This document shows, piece by piece, positions 63,836 to 64,000 of a stretch of 64,000 bases of DNA (position 1 is the stretch's first letter; each line of letters opens with the position of its first letter). Location of the stretch: the NCBI RefSeq assembly GCF_031127905.1, contig NZ_JARXIC010000002.1, positions 124,001-188,000 of the forward strand. The letters are read 5' to 3'. A model generated the notes under the pieces. It worked only from the letters and a program-made list of their open reading frames with translations. It was not told the DNA's origin and ran no database searches. The translations under genes and the position numbers were made by a program. Source of the stretch: Thalassobacterium sedimentorum (lineage in GTDB: Bacteria > Verrucomicrobiota > Verrucomicrobiia > Opitutales > Coraliomargaritaceae).

Positions 63836-64000
63836 ATGACTCCCCCACTACCAATATCAGTAAACGAAAAAGCGCCTAATTGGCGAAAAATCGTCAAAAA
63901 ATACCAGCAACCCTGCCTCAAGAAGAGTCTCTGGCAAATTGCGAATTCGATGGGTTCCTACATAGCACTGTGGGCAATCATGTATTGTACCGTTTCCTTT
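63836..64000 (+). CDS. Fatty acid desaturase, N-terminal fragment (3' partial)
   Basis: The frame from the ATG at 63836 is open to the right edge. The 55 residues seen read N-W-R-K-I-V-K-K-Y-Q-Q-P, then K-K-S-L-W-Q-I-A-N-S-M-G-S-Y-I-A-L-W, followed by the start of a membrane helix. This matches the N-terminal region of acyl-lipid desaturases (Y-x-x-P-x-x-x-x-S-x-x-Q-x-x-N). The histidine boxes lie beyond the window, so this is a pattern-based call. The 145 bases before it hold no other gene. Confidence 0.7.
   Translation, partial: MTPPLPISVNEKAPNWRKIVKKYQQPCLKKSLWQIANSMGSYIALWAIMYCTVSF

Overview
The window is a gene-dense bacterial chromosome segment. It is most likely from a marine verrucomicrobial lineage of the Opitutae/Puniceicoccales type (Coraliomargarita-like). 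This is inferred from gene content and style: paired DUF1800/DUF1501 genes with a Tat signal, a PPi-dependent phosphofructokinase, DUF3568 and DUF4250 proteins, a RAYT transposase, weak Shine-Dalgarno sites, and many GTG or TTG starts. No rRNA or species marker is present, so the assignment is tentative. Most of the window is conserved core genome with a few mobile or repeat-driven spots.

Layout. 1-7.2 kb: the end of a probable sodium-dependent (NSS-type) transporter and a tiny partner, an Hpt protein with a glycosyltransferase, a GYF_2 membrane protein with a YihY-family protein, a SurA/PpiD-like chaperone with a DUF4250 protein, and a DUF3568 lipoprotein. 7.3-11.9 kb: htpG and clpB, convergent around a strong terminator. 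12-17 kb: endonuclease III, a DNA polymerase III delta'-like protein, an S23-type four-helix-bundle gene flanked by inverted repeats, a SRAP protein, glutamate dehydrogenase and a gamma-carbonic-anhydrase-like protein. 17.3-19.9 kb: feoA-feoB and a small Cys-rich partner. 20-25.7 kb: rhomboid protease, an AsmA-like protein, MBL hydrolase, DEDDy exonuclease and a TonB-dependent receptor. 25.8-30.1 kb: a Gly-zipper lipoprotein, divergent from an ExbB/TolQ-like channel gene followed by two genes that join an ExbD-like helix to a von Willebrand A domain, then a BrnTA-type toxin-antitoxin pair. 30.2-39.9 kb: Ski2-like helicase, RAYT transposase, rsgA, a DEAD-box helicase and a SWIM/SNF2 helicase. 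40-47.6 kb: elbB, rpmF-plsX-fabH, bamD-like, lptE-like, a divergent metallophosphoesterase, purC and tRNA-Glu. 48.2-58.6 kb: NarL-type response regulator, aroC, an Opp/Dpp-type peptide ABC operon, and DUF1800-DUF1501. 58.6-60.1 kb: a complete IS4-family insertion sequence. 60.1-64 kb: MFS transporter, PPi-phosphofructokinase, an Mpv17-like membrane protein and the start of a fatty acid desaturase.

How genes work together. rpmF-plsX-fabH (phospholipid and fatty acid initiation) runs into bamD-like and lptE-like genes (outer-membrane protein and LPS assembly), making an envelope-building cluster. FeoAB with its small partner imports ferrous iron. The Opp-like operon imports peptides. The most unusual module is the ExbB-like/vWA-vWA set. 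Both vWA proteins carry the same transmembrane helix with an aspartate at residue 16, placed like the proton-coupling Asp of ExbD, TolR or MotB. This suggests a proton-driven stator that moves a vWA domain rather than a peptidoglycan-binding domain.

Small-repeat biology is a second theme. Seven-base-period tandem arrays occur between the two vWA genes and upstream of the Opp ATPase gene. Purine-rich inverted repeats flank the S23-type gene. A 69-bp in-frame segment bounded by a 9-bp direct repeat sits in the Ski2-like helicase next to the RAYT. The IS4 element landed in the overlapping stop codons of two convergent genes.
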